DNA from: Eutreptiella sp. 'Long Island Sound 2002'
Taxonomy: Eukaryota > Euglenozoa > Euglenophyceae > Eutreptiales > Eutreptiaceae
Length of the DNA stretch: 64,000 nt
Reading direction: 5' to 3'
NCBI GenBank assembly: GCA_964036045.1
Contig: OZ038402.1
Coordinates: 11,427,739-11,491,738 of the forward strand
The notes beneath the pieces were generated by a model. The model saw only the letters and a list, made by a program, of their open reading frames with translations. It ran no database searches and had not been told where the DNA came from. A program made the translations under genes and the position numbers. Positions within the stretch are counted from its first letter, which is position 1; each line of letters opens with the position of its first letter. This document shows, piece by piece, positions 1 to 14,800 of this stretch.

Positions 1-3000
1 TGCAGTGGGGTGAGATGGATGGGAGTGCATTGCAGTGCATTGGGGTGGAGTGCAGTGCAGTGGGGTGAGATGGATGGGAGTGCATTGCATTGCATTGGGG
101 TGGAGTGCAGTGCAGTGGGGTGAGATGGATGGGAGTGCAATGCAGTGCATTGGGGTGGAGTGCAGTGCAGTGGGGTGAGATGGATGGGAGTGCATTGCAT
201 TGCATTGCATTGGGGTGGAGTGCAGTGCAGTGGGGTGAGATGGATGGGAGTGCATTGCACTGCATTGGGGTGGAGTGCAGTGCAGTGGGGTGAGATGGAT
301 GGGAGTGCATTGCATTGCATTGGGGTGGAGTGCAGTGCAGTGCAGTGAGATGGATGGGAGTGCATTGCATTGCATTGGGGTGGAGTGCAGTGCAGTGGGG
401 TGAGATGGATGGGAGTGCATTGCATTGCATTGGGGTGGAGTGCAGTGCAGTGCAGTGAGATGGATGGGAGTGCGTTGCATTGCATTGGGGTGGAGTGCAG
501 TGCAGTGGGGTGAGATGGATGGGAGTGCGTTGCATTGCATTGGGGTGGAGTGCAGTGCAGTGGGGTGAGATGGATGGGAGTGCATTGCAGTGCATTGGGG
601 TGGAGTGCAGTGCAGTGCAGTGAGATGGATGGGAGTGCATTGCATTGCATTGGGGTGGAGTGCAGTGCAGTGCAGTGAGATGGATGGGAGTGCATTGCAT
701 TGCATTGGGGTGGAGTGCAGTGCAGTGGGGTGAGATGGATGGGAGTGCGTTGCAGTGCATTGGGGTGGAGTGCAGTGCAGTGGGGTGAGATGGATGGGAG
801 TGCATTGCAGTGCATTGGGGTGGAGTGCAGTGCAGTGGGGTGAGATGGATGGGAGTGCATTGCAGTGCATTGGGGTGGAGTGCAGTGCAGTGGGGTGAGA
901 TGGATGGGAGTGCATTGCATTGCATTGGGGTGGAGTGCAGTGCAGTGGGATGAGATGGATGGGAGTGCATTGCATTGCATTGGGTTGGAGTGCAGTGCAG
1001 TGGGGTGAGATGGATGGAAGTGCATTGCAGTGCATTGGGGTGGAGTGCAGTGCAGTGGGGTGAGATGGATGGGAGTGCATTGCATTGCATTGGGGTGGAG
1101 TGCAGTGCAGTGGGATGAGATGGATGGGAGTGCATTGCATTGCATTGGGTTGGAGTGCAGTGCAGTGGGGTGAGATGGATGGAAGTGCATTGCAGTGCAT
1201 TGGGGTGGAGTGCAGTGCAGTGGGGTGAGATGGATGGGAGTGCATTGCAGTGCATTGGGGTGGAGTGCAGTGCAGTGCAGTGAGATGGATGGGAGTGCAT
1301 TGCAGTGCATTGGGGTGGAGTGCAGTGCAGTGGGGTGAGATGGATGGGAGTGCATTGCATTGCACTGGGGTGGAGTGCAGTGCAGTGCAGTGAGATGGAT
1401 GGGAGTGCGTTGCATTGCATTGGGGTGGAGTGCAGTGCAGTGGGGTGAGATGGATGGGAGTGCATTGCAGTGCATTGGGGTGGAGTGCAGTGCAGTGGGG
1501 TGAGATGGATGGGAGTGCATTGCAGTGCATTGGGGTGGAGTGCAGTGCAGTGGCGTGAGATGGATGGGAGTGCATTGCATTGCATTGGGGTGGAGTGCAG
1601 TGCAGTGGGGTGAGATGGATGGGAGTGCATTGCATTGCATTGGGGTGGAGTGCAGTGCAGTGGGGTGAGATGGATGGGAGTGCATTGCAGTGCATTGGGG
1701 TGGAGTGCAGTGCAGTGGGGTGAGATGGATGGGAGTGCATTGCATTGCATTGGGGTGGAGTGTAGTGCAGTGCAGTGAGATGGATTGGAGTGCATTGCAG
1801 TGCATTGGGGTGGAGTGCAGTGCAGTGCAGTGAGATGGATGGGAGTGCATTGCATTGCATTGGGGTGGAGTGCAGTGCAGTGGGGTGAGATGGATGGGAG
1901 TGCATTGCAGTGCATTGGGGTGGAGTGCAGTGCAGTGCAGTGAGATGGATGGGAGTGCATTGCATTGCATTGGGGTGGAGTGCAGTGCAGTGGGGTGAGA
2001 TGGATGGGAGTGCATTGCATTGCATTGGGGTGGAGTGCAGTGCAGTGCAGTGAGATGGATGGGAGTGCATTGCATTGGATTGGGGTGGAGTGCAGTGCAG
2101 TGGGGTGAGATGGATGGGAGTGCATTGCAGTGCATTGGGGTGGAGTGCAGTGCAGTGGGGTGAGATGGATGGGAGTGCATTGCAGTGCATTGGGGTGGAG
2201 TGCAGTGCAGTGGGGTGAGATGGATGGGAGTGCATTGCATTGCATTGGGGTGGAGTGCAGTGCAGTGGGGTGAGATGGATGGGAGTGCATTGCATTGCAT
2301 TGGGGTGGAGTGCAGTGCAGTGGGGTGAGATGGATAGGAATGCATTGCATTGCATTGGGGTGGAGTGCAGTGCAGTGGGGTGAGATGGATGGGAGTGCAT
2401 TGCAGTGCATTGGGGTGGAGTGCAGTGCAGTGGGTTGAGATGGATGGGAGTGCATTGCAGTGCACTGGGGTGGAGTGCAGTGCAGTGCCGTGAGATGGAT
2501 GGGAGTGCATTGCATTGCATTGGGGTGGAGTGCAGTGCAGTGGGGTGAGATGGATGGGAGTGCATTGCATTGCATTGGGGTGGAGTGCAGTGCAGTGGGG
2601 TGAGATGGATGGGAGTGCATTGCATTGCATTGGGGTGGAGTGCAGTGCAGTGGGGTGAGATGGATGGCAGTGCATTGCAGTGCATTGGGGTGGAGTGCAG
2701 TGCAGTGGGGTGAGATGGATGGGAGTGCATTGCATTGCATTGGGGTGGAGTGCAGTGCAGTGGGGTGAGATGGATGGGAGTGCATTGCATTGCATTGGGG
2801 TGGAGTGCAGTGCAGTGGGGTGAGATGGATGGCAGTGCATTGCAGTGCATTGGGGTGGAGTGCAGTGCAGTGGGGTGAGATGGATGGGAGTGCATTGCAG
2901 TGCATTGGGGTGGAGTGCAGTGCAGTGGGGTGAGATGGATGGGAGTGCATTGCATTGCATTGCATTGGGGTGGAGTGCAGTGCAGTGGGGTGAGATGGAT

Positions 3001-3699
3001 GGGAGTGCATTGCACTGCATTGGGGTGGAGTGCAGTGCAGTGGGGTGAGATGGATGGGAGTGCATTGCATTGCATTGGGGTGGAGTGCAGTGCAGTGCAG
3101 TGAGATGGATGGGAGTGCATTGCATTGCATTGGGGTGGAGTGCAGTGCAGTGGGGTGAGATGGATGGGAGTGCATTGCATTGCATTGGGGTGGAGTGCAG
3201 TGCAGTGCAGTGAGATGGATGGGAGTGCGTTGCATTGCATTGGGGTGGAGTGCAGTGCAGTGGGGTGAGATGGATGGGAGTGCGTTGCATTGCATTGGGG
3301 TGGAGTGCAGTGCAGTGGGGTGAGATGGATGGGAGTGCATTGCATTGCATTGGGGTGGAGTGCAGTGCAGTGGGGTGAGATGGATAGGAATGCATTGCAT
3401 TGCATTGGGGTGGAGTGCAGTGCAGTGGGGTGAGATGGATGGGAGTGCATTGCAGTGCATTGGGGTGGAGTGCAGTGCAGTGGGTTGAGATGGATGGGAG
3501 TGCATTGCAGTGCACTGGGGTGGAGTGCAGTGCAGTGCAGTGAGATGGATGGGAGTGCATTGCATTGCATTGGGGTGGAGTGCAGTGCAGTGGGGTGAGA
3601 TGGATGGGAGTGCATTGCATTGCATTGGGGTGGAGTGCAGTGCAGTGGGGTGAGATGGATGGGAGTGCATTGCATTGCATTGGGGTGGAGTGCAGTGCA

Positions 3700-6600
3700 G
3701 TGGGGTGAGATGGATGGCAGTGCATTGCAGTGCATTGGGGTGGAGTGCAGTGCAGTGGGGTGAGATGGATGGGAGTGCATTGCATTGCATTGGGGTGGAG
3801 TGCAGTGCAGTGGGGTGAGATGGATGGGAGTGCAATGCAGTGCATTGGGGTGGAGTGCAGTGCAGTGGGGTGAGATGGATGGGAGTGCATTGCATTGCAT
3901 TGGGGTGGAGTGCAGTGCAGTGGGGTGAGATGGATGGGAGTGCATTGCACTGCATTGGGGTGGAGTGCAGTGCAGTGGGGTGAGATGGATGGGAGTGCAT
4001 TGCATTGCATTGGGGTGGAGTGCAGTGCAGTGCAGTGAGATGGATGGGAGTGCATTGCATTGCATTGGGGTGGAGTGCAGTGCAGTGGGGTGAGATGGAT
4101 GGGAGTGCATTGCATTGCATTGGGGTGGAGTGCAGTGCAGTGCAGTGAGATGGATGGGAGTGCGTTGCATTGCATTGGGGTGGAGTGCAGTGCAGTGGGG
4201 TGAGATGGATGGGAGTGCGTTGCATTGCATTGGGGTGGAGTGCAGTGCAGTGGGGTGAGATGGATGGGAGTGCATTGCAGTGCATTGGGGTGGAGTGCAG
4301 TGCAGTGCAGTGAGATGGATGGGAGTGCATTGCATTGCATTGGGGTGGAGTGCAGTGCAGTGCAGTGAGATGGATGGGAGTGCATTGCATTGCATTGGGG
4401 TGGAGTGCAGTGCAGTGGGGTGAGATGGATGGGAGTGCGTTGCAGTGCATTGGGGTGGAGTGCAGTGCAGTGGGGTGAGATGGATGGGAGTGCATTGCAG
4501 TGCATTGGGGTGGAGTGCAGTGCAGTGGGGTGAGATGGATGGGAGTGCATTGCAGTGCATTGGGGTGGAGTGCAGTGCAGTGGGGTGAGATGGATGGGAG
4601 TGCATTGCAGTGCATTGGGGTGGAGTGCAGTGCAGTGGGGTGAGATGGATGGGAGTGCATTGCATTGCATTGGGGTGGAGTGCAGTGCAGTGGGGTGAGA
4701 TGGATGGGAGTGCATTGCAGTGCATTGGGGTGGAGTGCAGTGCAGTGGGGTGAGATGGATGGGAGTGCATTGCATTGCATTGGGGTGGAGTGCGGTGCAG
4801 TTGGGTGAGATGGATGGGAGTGCATTGCATTGCATTGGGATGGAGTGCAGTGCAGTGGGGTGAGATGGATGGGAATGCATTGCATTGCATTGGGGTGGAG
4901 TGCAGTGCAGTGCAGTGAGATGGATGGGAGTGCATTGCATTGCATTGGGATGGAGTGCAGTGCAGTGGGGTGAGATGGATGGGAATGCATTGCATTGCAT
5001 TGGGGTGGAGTGCAGTGCAGTGCAGTGAGATGGATGGGAGTGCATTGCATTGCATTGGGGTGGAGTGCAGTGCAGTGGGGTGAGATGGATGGGAGTGCAT
5101 TGCAGTGCATTGGGGTGGAGTGCAGTGCAGTGGGGTGAGATGGATGGGAGTGCATTGCAGTGCATTGGGGTGGAGTGCAGTGCAGTGCAGTGAGATGGAT
5201 GGGAGTGCATTGCATTGCATTGGGATGGAGTGCAGTGCAGTGGGGTGAGATGGATGGGAATGCATTGCATTGCATTGGGGTGGAGTGCAGTGCAGTGCAG
5301 TGAGATGGATGGGAGTGCATTGCATTGCATTGGGATGGAGTGCAGTGCAGTGGGGTGAGATGGATGAGAATGCATTGCATTGCATTGGGGTGGAGTGCAG
5401 TGCAGTGCAGTGAGATGGATGGGAGTGCATTGCATTGCATTGGGGTGGAGTGCGGTGCAGTTGGGTGAGATGGATGGGAGTGCATTGCATTGCATTGGGA
5501 TGGAGTGCAGTGCAGTGGGGTGAGATGGATGGGAATGCATTGCATTGCATTGGGGTGGAGTGCAGTGCAGTGCAGTGAGATGGATGGGAGTGCATTGCAT
5601 TGCATTGGGATGGAGTGCAGTGCAGTGGGGTGAGATGGATGGGAATGCATTGCATTGCATTGGGGTGGAGTGCAGTGCAGTGCAGTGAGATGGATGGGAG
5701 TGCATTGCATTGCATTGGGGTGGAGTGCAGTGCAGTGGGGTGAGATGGATGGGAGTGCATTGCAGTGCATTGGGGTGGAGTGCAGTGCAGTGGGGTGAGA
5801 TGGATGGGAGTGCATTGCAGTGCATTGGGGTGGAGTGCAGTGCAGTGGGGTGGGATGGATGGGAGTGCATTGCATTGCATTGGGGTGGAGTGCAGTGCAG
5901 TGGGGTGAGATGGATGGGAGTGCATTGCAGTGCATTGGGGTGGAGTGCAGTGCAGTGGGGTGAGATGGATGGGAGTGCATTGCATTGCATTGGGGTGGAG
6001 TGCAGTGCAGTGGGGTGAGATGGATGGGAGTGCATTGCATTGCATTGGGGTGGAGTGCAGTGCAGTGGGGTGAGATGGATGGGAGTGCATTGCAGTGCAT
6101 TGGGGTGGAGTGTAGTGCAGTGGGGTGAGATGGATGGGAGTGCATTGCAGTGCATTGGGGTGGAGTGCAGTGCAGTGGGGTGAGATGGATGGGAGTGCAT
6201 TGCATTGCATTGGGGTGGAGTGCAGTGCAATGGGATGAGATGGATGGGAGTGCATTGCATTGCATTGGGTTGGAGTGCAGTGCAGTGCAGTGAGATGGAT
6301 GGAAGTGCATTGCAGTGCATTGGGGTGGAGTGCAGTGCAGTGGGGTGAGATGGATGGGAGTGCATTGCAGTGCATTGGGGTGGAGTGCAGTGCAGTGCAG
6401 TGAGATGGATGGGAGTGCATTGCGGTACATTGGGGTGGAGTGCAGTGCAGTGGGGTGAGATGGATGGGAGTGCATTGCAGTGCACTGGGGTGGAGTGCAG
6501 TGCAGTGCAGTGAGATGGATGGGAGTGCATTGCATTGCATTGGGGTGGAGTGCAGTGCAGTGGGGTGAGATGGATGGGAGTGCATTGCAGTGCATTGGGG

Positions 6601-9060
6601 TGGAGTGCAGTGCAGTGGGGTGAGATGGATGGGAGTGCATTGCAGTGCATTGGGGTGGAGTGCAGTGCAGTGGCGTGAGATGGATGGGAGTGCATTGCAT
6701 TGCATTGGGGTGGAGTGCAGTGCAGTGGGGTGAGATGGATGGGAGTGCATTGCATTGCATTGGGGTGGAGTGCAGTGCAGTGGGGTGAGATGGATGGGAG
6801 TGCATTGCAGTGCACTGGGGTGGAGTGCAGTGCAGTGCAGTGAGATGGATTGGAGTGCATTGCAGTGCATTGGGGTGGAGTGCAGTGCAGTGCAGTGAGA
6901 TGGATGGGAGTGCATTGCATTGCATTGGGGTGGAGTGCAGTGCAGTGGGGTGAGATGGATGGGAGTGCATTGCAGTGCATTGGGGTGGAGTGCAGTGCAG
7001 TGCAGTGAGATGGATGGGAGTGCATTGCATTGCATTGGGGTGGAGTGCAGTGCAGTGGGGTGAGATGGATGGGAGTGCATTGCATTGCATTGGGGTGGAG
7101 TGCAGTGCAGTGCAGTGAGATGGATGGGAGTGCATTGCATTGCATTGGGGTGGAGTGCAGTGCAGTGGGGTGAGATGGATGGGAGTGCATTGCATTGCAT
7201 TGGGGTGGAGTGCAGTGCAGTGGGGTGAGATGGATGGGAGTGCATTGCAGTGCATTGGGGTGGAGTGCAGTGCAGTGGGGTGAGATGGATGGGAGTGCAT
7301 TGCATTGCATTGGGGTGGAGTGCAGTGCAGTGGGGTGAGATGGATGGGAGTGCATTGCATTGCATTGGGGTGGAGTGCAGTGCAGTGGGGTGAGATGGAT
7401 GGGAATGCATTGCATTGCATTGGGGTGGAGTGCAGTGCAGTGGGGTGAGATGGATGGGAGTGCATTGCAGTGCATTGGGGTGGAGTGCAGTGCAGTGGGG
7501 TGAGATGGATGGGAGTGCATTGCAGTGCACTGGGGTGGAGTGCAGTGCAGTGCAGTGAGATGGATGGGAGTGCATTGCATTGCATTGGGGTGGAGTGCAG
7601 TGCAGTGGGGTGAGATGGATGGGAGTGCATTGCATTGCATTGGGGTGGAGTGCAGTGCAGTGGGGTGAGATGGATGGGAGTGCATTGCATTGCATTGGGG
7701 TGGAGTGCAGTGCAGTGGGGTGAGATGGATGGCAGTGCATTGCAGTGCATTGGGGTGGAGTGCAGTGCAGTGGGGTGAGATGGATGGGAGTGCATTGCAT
7801 TGCATTGGGGTGGAGTGCAGTGCAGTGGGGTGAGATGGATGGGAGTGCAATGCAGTGCATTGGGGTGGAGTGCAGTGCAGTGGGGTGAGATGGATGGGAG
7901 TGCATTGCATTGCATTGCATTGGGGTGGAGTGCAGTGCAGTGGGGTGAGATGGATGGGAGTGCATTGCACTGCATTGGGGTGGAGTGCAGTGCAGTGGGG
8001 TGAGATGGATGGGAGTGCATTGCATTGCATTGGGGTGGAGTGCAGTGCAGTGCAGTGAGATGGATGGGAGTGCATTGCATTGCATTGGGGTGGAGTGCAG
8101 TGCAGTGGGGTGAGATGGATGGGAGTGCATTGCATTGCATTGGGGTGGAGTGCAGTGCAGTGCAGTGAGATGGATGGGAGTGCGTTGCATTGCATTGGGG
8201 TGGAGTGCAGTGCAGTGGGGTGAGATGGATGGGAGTGCGTTGCATTGCATTGGGGTGGAGTGCAGTGCAGTGGGGTGAGATGGATGGGAGTGCATTGCAG
8301 TGCATTGGGGTGGAGTGCAGTGCAGTGCAGTGAGATGGATGGGAGTGCATTGCATTGCATTGGGGTGGAGTGCAGTGCAGTGCAGTGAGATGGATGGGAG
8401 TGCATTGCATTGCATTGGGGTGGAGTGCAGTGCAGTGGGGTGAGATGGATGGGAGTGCGTTGCAGTGCATTGGGGTGGAGTGCAGTGCAGTGGGGTGAGA
8501 TGGATGGGAGTGCATTGCAGTGCATTGGGGTGGAGTGCAGTGCAGTGGGGTGAGATGGATGGGAGTGCATTGCAGTGCATTGGGGTGGAGTGCAGTGCAG
8601 TGGGGTGAGATGGATGGGAGTGCATTGCAGTGCATTGGGGTGGAGTGCAGTGCAGTGGGGTGAGATGGATGGGAGTGCATTGCATTGCATTGGGGTGGAG
8701 TGCAGTGCAGTGGGGTGAGATGGATGGGAGTGCATTGCAGTGCATTGGGGTGGAGTGCAGTGCAGTGGGGTGAGATGGATGGGAGTGCATTGCATTGCAT
8801 TGGGGTGGAGTGCGGTGCAGTTGGGTGAGATGGATGGGAGTGCATTGCATTGCATTGGGATGGAGTGCAGTGCAGTGGGGTGAGATGGATGGGAATGCAT
8901 TGCATTGCATTGGGGTGGAGTGCAGTGCAGTGCAGTGAGATGGATGGGAGTGCATTGCATTGCATTGGGATGGAGTGCAGTGCAGTGGGGTGAGATGGAT
9001 GGGAATGCATTGCATTGCATTGGGGTGGAGTGCAGTGCAGTGCAGTGAGATGGATGGGAG
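3700..9060 (+). repeat. about 4.0-kb higher-order repeat in the 55-bp satellite
   Basis: Rare variants recur in the same order at a fixed distance. A GCAATGCAG variant near 3834 recurs near 7849, 4,015 bp or 73 units away. A TTGGGTGAGA variant at 4801 recurs at 8821, 4,020 bp away; the extra 5 bp is a TGCAT insertion in the second copy. This marks duplication of blocks of about 73 units. The edges are approximate. Confidence 0.75.
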
Positions 9061-9599
9061 TGCATTGCATTGCATTGGGGTGGAGTGCAGTGCAGTGGGG
9101 TGAGATGGATGGGAGTGCATTGCAGTGCATTGGGGTGGAGTGCAGTGCAGTGGGGTGAGATGGATGGGAGTGCATTGCAGTGCATTGGGGTGGAGTGCAG
9201 TGCAGTGGGGTGAGATGGATGGGAGTGCATTGCATTGCATTGGGGTGGAGTGCAGTGCAGTGGGATGAGATGGATGGGAGTGCATTGCAGTGCATTGGGT
9301 TGGAGTGCAGTGCAGTGCAGTGAGATGGATGGAAGTGCATTGCAGTGCATTGGGGTGGAGTGCAGTGCAGTGGGGTGAGATGGATGGGAGTGCATTGCAG
9401 TGCATTGGGGTGGAGTGCAGTGCAGTGCAGTGAGATGGATGGGAGTGCATTGCATTGCATTGGGGTGGAGTGCAGTGCAGTGGGGTGAGATGGATGGGAG
9501 TGCATTGCAGTGCATTGGGGTGGAGTGCAGTGCAGTGGGGCGAGATGGATGGGAGTGCATTGCACTGCATTGGGGTGGAGTGCAGTGCAGTGGGGTGAG

Positions 9600-11840
9600 A
9601 TGGATGGGAGTGCATTGCATTGCATTGGGGTGGAGTGCAGTGCAGTGCAGTGAGATGGATGGGAGTGCATTGCATTGCATTGGGGTGGAGTGCAGTGCAG
9701 TGGGGTGAGATGGATGGGAGTGCATTGCATTGCATTGGGGTGGAGTGCAGTGCAGTGCAGTGAGATGGATGGGAGTGCGTTGCATTGCATTGGGGTGGAG
9801 TGCAGTGCAGTGGGGTGAGATGGATGGGAGTGCATTGCATTGCATTGGGGTGGAGTGCAGTGCAGTGGGGTGAGATGGATGGGAGTGCATTGCAGTGCAT
9901 TGGGGTGGAGTGCAGTGCAGTGGGGTGAGATGGATGGGAGTGCATTGCAGTGCACTGGGGTGGAGTGCAGTGCAGTGCAGTGAGATGGATTGGAGTGCAT
10001 TGCAGTGCATTGGGGTGGAGTGCAGTGCAGTGCAGTGAGATGGATGGGAGTGCATTGCATTGCATTGGGGTGGAGTGCAGTGCAGTGGGGTGAGATGGAT
10101 GGGAGTGCATTGCAGTGCATTGGGGTGGAGTGCAGTGCAGTGCAGTGAGATGGATGGGAGTGCATTGCATTGCATTGGGGTGGAGTGCAGTGCAGTGCAG
10201 TGAGATGGATGGGAGTGCATTGCATTGCATTGGGGTGGAGTGCAGTGCAGTGGGGTGAGATGGATGGGAGTGCATTGCATTGCATTGGGGTGGAGTGCAG
10301 TGCAGTGGGGTGAGATGGATGGGAGTGCATTGCAGTGCATTGGGGTGGAGTGCAGTGCAGTGGGGTGAGATGGATGGGAGTGCATTGCAGTGCATTGGGG
10401 TGGAGTGCAGTGCAGTGGGGTGAGATGGATGGGAGTGCATTGCATTGCATTGGGGTGGAGTGCAGTGCAGTGGGGTGAGATGGATGGGAGTGCATTGCAT
10501 TGCATTGGGGTGGAGTGCAGTGCAGTGGGGTGAGATGGATGGGAATGCATTGCATTGCATTGGGGTGGAGTGCAGTGCAGTGGGGTGAGATGGATGGGAG
10601 TGCATTGCAGTGCATTGGGGTGGAGTGCAGTGCAGTGGGGTGAGATGGATGGGAGTGCATTGCAGTGCACTGGGGTGGAGTGCAGTGCAGTGCAGTGAGA
10701 TGGATGGGAGTGCATTGCATTGCATTGGGGTGGAGTGCAGTGCAGTGCAGTGAGATGGATGGGAGTGCATTGCATTGCATTGGGGTGGAGTGCAGTGCAG
10801 TGGGGTGAGATGGATGGGAGTGCATTGCATTGCATTGGGGTGGAGTGCAGTGCAGTGCAGTGAGATGGATGGGAGTGCGTTGCATTGCATTGGGGTGGAG
10901 TGCAGTGCAGTGGGGTGAGATGGATGGGAGTGCATTGCATTGCATTGGGGTGGAGTGCAGTGCAGTGGGGTGAGATGGATGGGAGTGCATTGCAGTGCAT
11001 TGGGGTGGAGTGCAGTGCAGTGGGGTGAGATGGATGGGAGTGCATTGCAGTGCACTGGGGTGGAGTGCAGTGCAGTGCAGTGAGATGGATTGGAGTGCAT
11101 TGCAGTGCATTGGGGTGGAGTGCAGTGCAGTGCAGTGAGATGGATGGGAGTGCATTGCATTGCATTGGGGTGGAGTGCAGTGCAGTGGGGTGAGATGGAT
11201 GGGAGTGCATTGCAGTGCATTGGGGTGGAGTGCAGTGCAGTGCAGTGAGATGGATGGGAGTGCATTGCATTGCATTGGGGTGGAGTGCAGTGCAGTGCAG
11301 TGAGATGGATGGGAGTGCATTGCATTGCATTGGGGTGGAGTGCAGTGCAGTGGGGTGAGATGGATGGGAGTGCATTGCATTGCATTGGGGTGGAGTGCAG
11401 TGCAGTGGGGTGAGATGGATGGGAGTGCATTGCAGTGCATTGGGGTGGAGTGCAGTGCAGTGGGGTGAGATGGATGGGAGTGCATTGCAGTGCATTGGGG
11501 TGGAGTGCAGTGCAGTGGGGTGAGATGGATGGGAGTGCATTGCATTGCATTGGGGTGGAGTGCAGTGCAGTGGGGTGAGATGGATGGGAGTGCATTGCAT
11601 TGCATTGGGGTGGAGTGCAGTGCAGTGGGGTGAGATGGATGGGAATGCATTGCATTGCATTGGGGTGGAGTGCAGTGCAGTGGGGTGAGATGGATGGGAG
11701 TGCATTGCAGTGCATTGGGGTGGAGTGCAGTGCAGTGGGGTGAGATGGATGGGAGTGCATTGCAGTGCACTGGGGTGGAGTGCAGTGCAGTGCAGTGAGA
11801 TGGATGGGAGTGCATTGCATTGCATTGGGGTGGAGTGCAG
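9600..11840 (+). repeat. 1,100-bp (20-unit) tandem duplication in the satellite
   Basis: The variant pattern from about 9600 to 10740 repeats from about 10700 to 11840 at exactly 1,100 bp. The rare GATGGATTGGAG variant at 9981 and 11081 and a GCGTT variant near 9779 and 10879 are shared markers. The blocks diverge just before 9600/10700 and after 10740/11840. Confidence 0.8.
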
Positions 11841-14800
11841 TGCAGTGGGGTGAGATGGATGGGAGTGCATTGCATTGCATTGGGGTGGAGTGCAGTGCAG
11901 TGGGGTGAGATGGATGGGAGTGCATTGCATTGCATTGGGGTGGAGTGCAGTGCAGTGGGGTGAGATGGATGGGAGTGCATTGCAGTGCATTGGGGTGGAG
12001 TGCAGTGCAGTGGGGTGAGATGGATGGGAGTGCATTGCATTGCATTGGGGTGGAGTGCAGTGCAGTGGGGTGAGATGGATGGGAGTGCATTGCATTGCAT
12101 TGGGGTGGAGTGCAGTGCAGTGGGGTGAGATGGATGGGAGTGCATTGCAGTGCATTGGGGTGCAGTGCAGTGCAGTGGGGTGAGATGGATGGGAGTGCAT
12201 TGCATTGCATTGGGGTGGAGTGCAGTGCAGTGGGGTGAGATGGATGGGAGTGCAATGCAGTGCATTGGGGTGGAGTGCAGTGCAGTGGGGTGAGATGGAT
12301 GGGAGTGCATTGCATTGCATTGCATTGGGGTGGAGTGCAGTGCAGTGGGGTGAGATGGATGGGAGTGCATTGCACTGCATTGGGGTGGAGTGCAGTGCAG
12401 GGGGGTGAAATGGATGGGAGTGCATTGCATTGCATTGGGGTGGAGTGCAGTGCAGTGCAGTGTGATGGATGGGAGTGCATTGCATTGCATTGGGGTGGAG
12501 TGCAGTGCAGTGGGGTGAGATGGATGGGAGTGCATTGCATTGCATTGGGGTGGAGTGCAGTGCAGTGCAGTGAGATGGATGGGAGTGCGTTGCATTGCAT
12601 TGGGGTGGAGTGCAGTGCAGTGGGGTGAGATGGATGGGAGTGCGTTGCATTGCATTGGGGTGGAGTGCAGTGCAGTGGGGTGAGATGGATGGGAGTGCAT
12701 TGCAGTGCATTGGGGTGGAGTGCAGTGCAGTGCAGTGAGATGGATGGGAGTGCATTGCATTGCATTGGGGTGGAGTGCAGTGCAGTGCAGTGAGATGGAT
12801 GGGAGTGCATTGCATTGCATTGGGGTGGAGTGCAGTGCAGTGGGGTGAGATGGATGGGAGTGCGTTGCAGTGCATTGGGGTGGAGTGCAGTGCAGTGGGG
12901 TGAGATGGATGGGAGTGCATTGCAGTGCATTGGGGTGGAGTGCAGTGCAGTGGGGTGAGATGGATGGGAGTGCATTGCATTGCATTGGGGTGGAGTGCAG
13001 TGCAGTGGGGTGAGATGGATGGGAGTGCATTGCAGTGCATTGGGGTGGAGTGCAGTGCAGTGGGGTGAGATGGATGGGAGTGCATTGCATTGCATTGGGG
13101 TGGAGTGCAGTGCAGTGCAGTGAGATGGATGGGAGTGCATTGCATTGCATTGGGGTGGAGTGCAGTGCAGTGGGGTGAGATGGATGGGAGTGCATTGCAG
13201 TGCATTGGGGTGGAGTGCAGTGCAGTGGGGTGAGATGGATGGGAGTGCATTGCAGTGCATTGGGGTGGAGTGCAGTGCAGTGGCGTGAGATGGATGGGAG
13301 TGCATTGCATTGCATTGGGGTGGAGTGCAGTGCAGTGGGATGAGATGGATGGGAGTGCATTGCATTGCATTGGGTTGGAGTGCAGTGCAGTGCAGTGAGA
13401 TGGATGGAAGTGTATTGCAGTGCATTGGGGTGGAGTGCAGTGCAGTGGGGTGAGATGGATGGGAGTGCATTGCAGTGCATTGGGGTGGAGTGCAGTGCAG
13501 TGCAGTGAGATGGATGGGAGTGCATTGCATTGCATTGGGGTGGAGTGCAGTGCAGTGGGGTGAGATGGATGGAAGTGCATTGCAGTGCATTGGGGTGGAG
13601 TGCAGTGCAGTGGGGTGAGATGGATGGGAGTGCATTGCATTGCATTGGGGTGGAGTGCAGTGCAGTGGGGTGAGATGGATGGGAGTGCATTGCATTGCAT
13701 TGGGGTGGAGTGCAGTGCAGTGCAGTGAGATGGATGGGAGTGCATTGCATTGCATTGGGGTGGAGTGCAGTGCAATGGGGTGAGATGGATGGGAGTGCAT
13801 TGCATGGCATTGGGGTGGAGTGCAGTGCAGTGGGGTGAGATGGATGGGAGTGCATTGCAGTGCATTGGGGTGGAGTGCAGTGCAGTGCAGTGAGATGGAT
13901 GGGAGTGCATTGCATTGCATTGGGGTGGAGTGCAGTGCAGTGGGGTGAGATGGATGGGAGTGCATTGCAGTGCATTGGGGTGGAGTGCAGTGCAGTGCAG
14001 TGAGATGGATGGGAGTGCATTGCAGTGCATTGGGGTGGAGTGCAGTGCAGTGGGGTGAGATGGATGGGAGTGCATTGCATTGCATTGGGGTGGAGTGCAG
14101 TGCAGTGGGATGAGATGGATGGGAGTGCATTGCATTGCATTGGGTTGGAGTGCAGTGCAGTGCAGTGAGATGGATGGAAGTGCATTGCAGTGCATTGGGG
14201 TGGAGTGCAGTGCAGTGGGGTGAGATGGATGGGAGTGCATTGCAGTGCATTGGGGTGGAGTGCAGTGCAGTGCAGTGAGATGGATGGGAGTGCATTGCAG
14301 TGCATTGGGGTGGAGTGCAGTGCAGTGGGGTGAGATGGATGGGAGTGCATTGCATTGCATTGGGGTGGAGTGCAGTGCAGTGGGATGAGATGGATGGGAG
14401 TGCATTGCATTGCATTGGGGTGGAGTGCAGTGCAGTGGGGTGAGATGGATGGGAGTGCATTGCATTGCATTGGGGTGGAGTGCAGTGCAGTGCAGTGAGA
14501 TGGATGGGAGTGCATTGCATTGCATTGGGGTGGAGTGCAGTGCAGTGGGGTGAGATGGATGGGAGTGCATTGCAGTGCATTGGGGTGGAGTGCAGTGCAG
14601 TGGGGTGAGATGGATGGAAGTGCATTGCAGTGCATTGGGGTGGAGTGCAGTGCAGTGGGGTGAGATGGATGGGAGTGCATTGCAGTGCATTGGGGTGGAG
14701 TGCAGTGCAGTGCAGTGAGATGGATGGGAGTGCATTGCATTGCATTGGGGTGGAGTGCAGTGCAGTGGGATGAGATGGATGGGAGTGCGTTGCAGTGCAT